Assembly (NCBI RefSeq): GCF_002900095.1 | Contig: NZ_LLKN01000002.1 | Location: 1,302,001 to 1,366,000, forward strand | DNA from: Salegentibacter mishustinae | GTDB lineage: Bacteria; Bacteroidota; Bacteroidia; Flavobacteriales; Flavobacteriaceae | DNA length: 64,000 bases | Direction: 5' to 3' | Shown here: positions 60,683-64,000 of the stretch, piece by piece | How positions within the stretch are numbered: the stretch's first letter is position 1 | Layout: each line of letters starts with the position of its first letter | Made by a program: the position numbers and the translations under genes | The notes under the pieces: generated by a model | Database searches by the model: none | Told to the model about the DNA's origin: nothing | The model's input: the letters and a program-made list of their open reading frames with translations, nothing else

Positions 60683-61972
60683 TTATGCTTTCTGAAGTTC
60701 GGCAGCTACTGCATCAACTTCATCCATGACTCTAAGTAAATTCTCACCCCAAAGTTTGGCTATTTCCTCTTCGGTATAACCTCTTTTCACCAGTTCTTTG
60801 GTAATATTTAAAGTTTCTGAAGCATCTTCCCAGCCATCAATGCCGCCACCGCCATCAAAATCTGAACTTATACCTACGTGTTCAATTCCTATTAGATCTA
60901 CCATATAATCTATATGGTCTACAAAGTCTGAAACTCCTACAGGTTCAATTTCTTCTTTTAGCAACTCAATGTCTGGAGACGCTGCATTTCTCACTTTTTG
61001 GTAATCTGCATAATAAGCATTTCTTTCGGTATTACTTAAAGCTCTAACGGTATCTCGCGGTAGAATTTCAAAATTCATTTCGGCAGCTTTTTCCTCATAA
61101 ACTTTTTCACTTGCCTCAGAGAATGCTTTATCTTTTTCAGTATTTACATATGCGCTAAAGGCAACCGTTTGTACAACCCCACCGTGTTTTTTAAATAACA
61201 TTAAAAGTTCATCATCTAAATTACGGCTGTGATTACAAAGCTCGCGTGCAGAAGAGTGGGAAGCAATAAGCGGGGCTTTAGAAAGTTCAAACATTTGTTT
61301 GATAGCTTCTTTAGAGGGATGTGAAACATCTATCATCATTCCCAGGCGATTCATTTCTGCAATTACTTCTTTTCCGAGATCGCTAAGTCCGTTATGCATC
61401 CATTCGTCGTTTTCTTCGCCGGTATTAGAATCGCTTAACTGGCTATGGCCCTGGTGTGCGAGGGACATATATCTGGCGCCAAGATCATAGAATTTTTCAA
61501 CATTTTCCACATCAAGTCCTACTGAATAGCCATTTTCAACACCAATCATTGCAACTTTTTTACCTTCAGAAACCAATTTGCGCACCTCCTGAGAGTTGGT
61601 GGCCAATCCTATTTGATTCGGGGCAAAGTCTTCTACCAGTTTATGGATCGCATCAAACTTACTCATCGCATTTTCGTAAGCATTTTTGAAGCCTTCCTCG
61701 GTAAGTTCATCCTGTCCGGTATACACAATAAACCAGGCAACATCAAGTCCGCCGGCTTCCATTTTAGGAAGGGTAACCTGGTTTCCCAGGTCCATGGTAT
61801 AATTCCTCTCTTTCTTGAAATTATTGATATTGATATCGGCGTGCGTATCTATGGTAATTACATTCTCGTGAATTTCTTGGGCTTTTTCCAACAGAGCTTG
61901 ATCGTTATTTTCTTGAGCAAACGCCAGACTACCCGTAAATAAAAGGGCCAGCCTAAAAAGGTTTAATTTCAT
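60683..61972 (-). CDS. Membrane dipeptidase, M19 family
   Basis: The 429-residue exported peptidase has a signal peptide (LFRLALLFTGSLAFAQ) and the renal-dipeptidase metal set: H-x-D in TIDTHADINI, Glu in IGVENGYSV, His in MIDVSHPSKE and ASHSSAREL, and Asp in GISSDFDGGGG. Homologues remove dipeptides or act on D-amino-acid-containing peptides in the periplasm. The start is the ATG at 61972, giving a clean signal peptide. It is monocistronic. Confidence 0.93.
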   Translation of the reverse strand: MKLNLFRLALLFTGSLAFAQENNDQALLEKAQEIHENVITIDTHADININNFKKERNYTMDLGNQVTLPKMEAGGLDVAWFIVYTGQDELTEEGFKNAYENAMSKFDAIHKLVEDFAPNQIGLATNSQEVRKLVSEGKKVAMIGVENGYSVGLDVENVEKFYDLGARYMSLAHQGHSQLSDSNTGEENDEWMHNGLSDLGKEVIAEMNRLGMMIDVSHPSKEAIKQMFELSKAPLIASHSSARELCNHSRNLDDELLMLFKKHGGVVQTVAFSAYVNTEKDKAFSEASEKVYEEKAAEMNFEILPRDTVRALSNTERNAYYADYQKVRNAASPDIELLKEEIEPVGVSDFVDHIDYMVDLIGIEHVGISSDFDGGGGIDGWEDASETLNITKELVKRGYTEEEIAKLWGENLLRVMDEVDAVAAELQKA

Positions 61973-62107
61973 ATAAAGTGTATTTCAATTTAGTGAAGCC
62001 CTGAAATTACTAATAAAAATTTAAGGAATAAATTGAATAGACCGTTTTGGTGAATATTAATCCAACATTGAAGTCAAGATTTATTTATAGCGTATTTGAT
62101 TTTCGAC

Positions 62108-62115
62108 TACATTTG
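62108..62115 (+). promoter_or_regulatory. -7 element for the RimK-like gene
   Basis: TACATTTG, 20 bases before the ATG at 62136. No good -33. Confidence 0.5.
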
Positions 62116-62135
62116 ATAGAATTTTCAATTTTTAA

Positions 62136-63587
62136 ATGAAAAAATATATTATTGTAAACCACCCTGAAAAGTGGAAGTTAAAACTGGATCATATAGAGAT
62201 TGTTTCAGCTCAATCCTATCTTACCAATCCAGAATTTTCCCGGCTTAAAAACGCCAGAATATTCAATCTTTGCAAAGATTATTCTTACCAGTCTAAAGGT
62301 TATTACGTTTCTCTTTTAGCCGAAGCACGAGGACATTTGGCGATTCCAACGGTAAAAAACATTGTGGATCTTAGGGAACCAAAGTTGGTGAAAATAGTTT
62401 CTGAAGAGTTTGACGATCTAATGCAAACCAGCTTAAAAGGAATCAAATCGCAGGAATTTACGCTGAGTATTTATTTTGGACAAAATGTGGCTCAAAAATA
62501 TAAAGAGCTAAGCGCGATGTTTCATAGACATTTCCAAATTCCGTTTTTAAGAGTAAAATTCAATTTCACCACGAAATGGAATATTAAAAGTATAAAAGCG
62601 ATTTCTGAAGCTGAAATTCCGCAAGAACATTTGGAAAGTATGTATGCGTTTGCAGCTCAGTATTTTGCTAAAAAGCGCTACGATACACCGCGAGCCAGTA
62701 CTGCTGATTTTGACCTGGCTATTCTAGTGCAACCCGAAGATCCGGCGCCACCAAGTAATGCTAAAGCATTAAAGAAATTTGTGGAGATTGCTGAAAAGAT
62801 GAATTTCTATGTAGAAATAATTTCTCCTAAAGATCTCTCGCGTTTATCTGCTTTTGATGCCTTATTTATTCGCCAAAGTACCGAAGTTAATAATGAAGCC
62901 TATGCATTTGCCAGGAAAGCCCAGCAGGAAGGCATCGCCATTGTAGATTATCCCGATGCCATTCTTAAATGTTGTAACAAGGTTTTTATGGCCGAAGCAT
63001 TGGAAAACGCCAATATTCCTACACCAAAAACACTTATAGTTCATAAAGAAAATATAGATAAGGTTTTGGAAATTACAGGACTGCCGGTGGTTTTAAAATC
63101 TCCCGATTCTACTTTTTCCTTCGGAGTAAAGAAAGCGACCACCCCTGCGGAATATCAGGAGTTGGTTAGCACGATGCTTAAAAAATCTGAACTTGTTATT
63201 GCCCAGGAATTTTCTCCTTCTGAATATGACTGGAGAATAGGAATATTAGACAATAAACCTTTTTATGCCTGCCGATATTATATGGCCAAAGGCCACTGGC
63301 AGATTTACAACTGGGACGCAAAAGCGAAAGATGACCAGGATGGAAATGCTGATTGCTTACCTATAGAAAAGGTTCCGAAGAAAATATTGGAAGCCGCATT
63401 AAAATCGGCTAAACTAATGGGAAAAGGACTATACGGCATAGATATCAAAGAAGTAGGAGGAAAGCCGTTCGTTATTGAAATTAACGATAATCCGAACATC
63501 GACTTTGGTGTGGAAGATGGCTACTATGGCGATCAGGTTTATATCGACATTATTTCGGCGTTAAAAGAAAGATTAGAAAAGAAGTAA
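62136..63587 (+). CDS. RimK-like ATP-grasp ligase with RLAN domain
   Basis: The 483-residue protein has an N-terminal RLAN-like domain (about 1-190, including SQGYYVSLLAEARGH-type text and EVVSEEFDDLMQ-like helix). It then has a pre-ATP-grasp and an ATP-grasp domain (about 200-480) with lysine-rich VVLKSPDSTFSFGVKK and a metal-binding VIEINDNPNIDFGVED. ATP-grasp ligases of this kind join amino acids, often glutamate, to a peptide or protein. The GCS2-family gene begins 2 bases later, so the pair is likely a two-step amide-forming pathway. The product is unknown. Confidence 0.85.
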   Translation: MKKYIIVNHPEKWKLKLDHIEIVSAQSYLTNPEFSRLKNARIFNLCKDYSYQSKGYYVSLLAEARGHLAIPTVKNIVDLREPKLVKIVSEEFDDLMQTSLKGIKSQEFTLSIYFGQNVAQKYKELSAMFHRHFQIPFLRVKFNFTTKWNIKSIKAISEAEIPQEHLESMYAFAAQYFAKKRYDTPRASTADFDLAILVQPEDPAPPSNAKALKKFVEIAEKMNFYVEIISPKDLSRLSAFDALFIRQSTEVNNEAYAFARKAQQEGIAIVDYPDAILKCCNKVFMAEALENANIPTPKTLIVHKENIDKVLEITGLPVVLKSPDSTFSFGVKKATTPAEYQELVSTMLKKSELVIAQEFSPSEYDWRIGILDNKPFYACRYYMAKGHWQIYNWDAKAKDDQDGNADCLPIEKVPKKILEAALKSAKLMGKGLYGIDIKEVGGKPFVIEINDNPNIDFGVEDGYYGDQVYIDIISALKERLEKK

Positions 63588-63589
63588 TT

Positions 63590-64000
63590 ATGAAATATCA
63601 TCTTTTTGAAGTTTTTGGAATTGAACTGGAATATATGCTTATCAATGAGTCCAGTTTTGAAGTGAATCCAATCGTAGATCAACTTTTTATTAGCAAACAT
63701 GGCGAAATCACTTCAGATATTGAAAACGGTGAAATTGAATGGAGCAACGAGCTGGTAGGGCATGTAGTAGAACTTAAAACCAATGGTCCAACCGGAGATA
63801 TAGAAAATCTAGATCTACTTTTTGCTGAAAATATAAAGGAAGTAAATCTATTGCTGAAGAAAAAAAATACCAGGCTTTTACCTTCGGCGGCACATCCTTT
63901 AATGCATCCTGAAACCGAAACCCAATTATGGAAACACAGTTCCAGCAAGATTTACGCGCTTTATAACAGAATTTTTGATTGCAGTGGCCACGGCTGGAGC
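63590..64000 (+). CDS. GCS2-family glutamate-cysteine ligase-like enzyme (5' part)
   Basis: The first 137 residues are visible; the window ends inside the gene. The start FEVFGIELEYMLI is the GCS2 family's metal/ATP strand, and GEIEWSNELVGHVVELKTNGPT is the next conserved acidic segment. The fold is glutamine-synthetase-like. It begins 2 bases after the RimK-like gene, which suggests co-expression. It is probably an amidoligase that acts with it. Confidence 0.82.
   Translation, partial: MKYHLFEVFGIELEYMLINESSFEVNPIVDQLFISKHGEITSDIENGEIEWSNELVGHVVELKTNGPTGDIENLDLLFAENIKEVNLLLKKKNTRLLPSAAHPLMHPETETQLWKHSSSKIYALYNRIFDCSGHGWS

Overview
This window looks like a chromosomal segment of a low-GC, marine-type member of the Flavobacteriaceae (Bacteroidota). 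The evidence is: promoters of the form TTTG-N19-TAnnTTTG; A-rich leaders instead of Shine-Dalgarno sequences; many flavobacterial families (DUF4290, DUF5916, DUF6146, TIGR02757, YqgE, BatA-type proteins, SusC-like TonB receptor, GAF/PAS cytosolic kinases); and core genes typical of the Gramella/Salegentibacter/Zunongwangia group. The genus is a guess; the family is well supported.

Region 1 (1-6794) is accessory. It holds the end of an unrecognised gene, a CoiA-like nuclease gene followed by an OLD-type ATPase-TOPRIM gene (a candidate defence pair), an intact IS3-family (IS407-group) element that has split a small exported-protein gene, an SRAP-domain gene and an orphan gene. It ends at the 3' end of a tRNA-Met gene, the usual geometry of a tRNA-linked genomic island. 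Region 2 (6795 to the end) is ordinary core chromosome.

Core blocks in order: START-like protein, class IV aminotransferase, YqgE and HU (7051-9288); an AAA ATPase-recQ-fmt operon (9474-12864); DUF493, DUF4290 and murA, whose active-site Cys is replaced by Asp (12949-15500); a metallo-hydrolase and a dihydroorotase homologue lacking zinc ligands (17177-20715); a BatA-type protein, two tandem GAF histidine kinases, TIGR02757, a LolD-like ATPase and an outer-membrane DUF5916 protein (20806-29219); msrA, folE and a frameshifted YihY/BrkB gene (29354-31932); a metal-type TonB receptor operon with a His/Glu-rich loop (32404-35420); serC/serA with a LuxC-type acyl-CoA reductase, ferredoxin and an AraC regulator (35984-41361); an eight-PAS histidine kinase and its response regulator (42432-47317); a parE-x-parC-mscL operon (47441-52886); an XRE regulator divergent from an M14 carboxypeptidase with seven copies of one inverted-repeat operator between them (53312-55164); Lrp, PEP carboxylase, DinB and a second BrkB (55240-59921); a PfpI-like protein and an M19 dipeptidase; and finally a RimK-like ATP-grasp plus GCS2 ligase pair cut by the window end.

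The items most worth following are the CoiA/OLD pair, the seven-site operator array, the promoter that appears to start inside a terminator hairpin before the aminotransferase gene, the shared intergenic element before the dihydroorotase-like and serA genes, the exact IS insertion scar, and the amidoligase pair.
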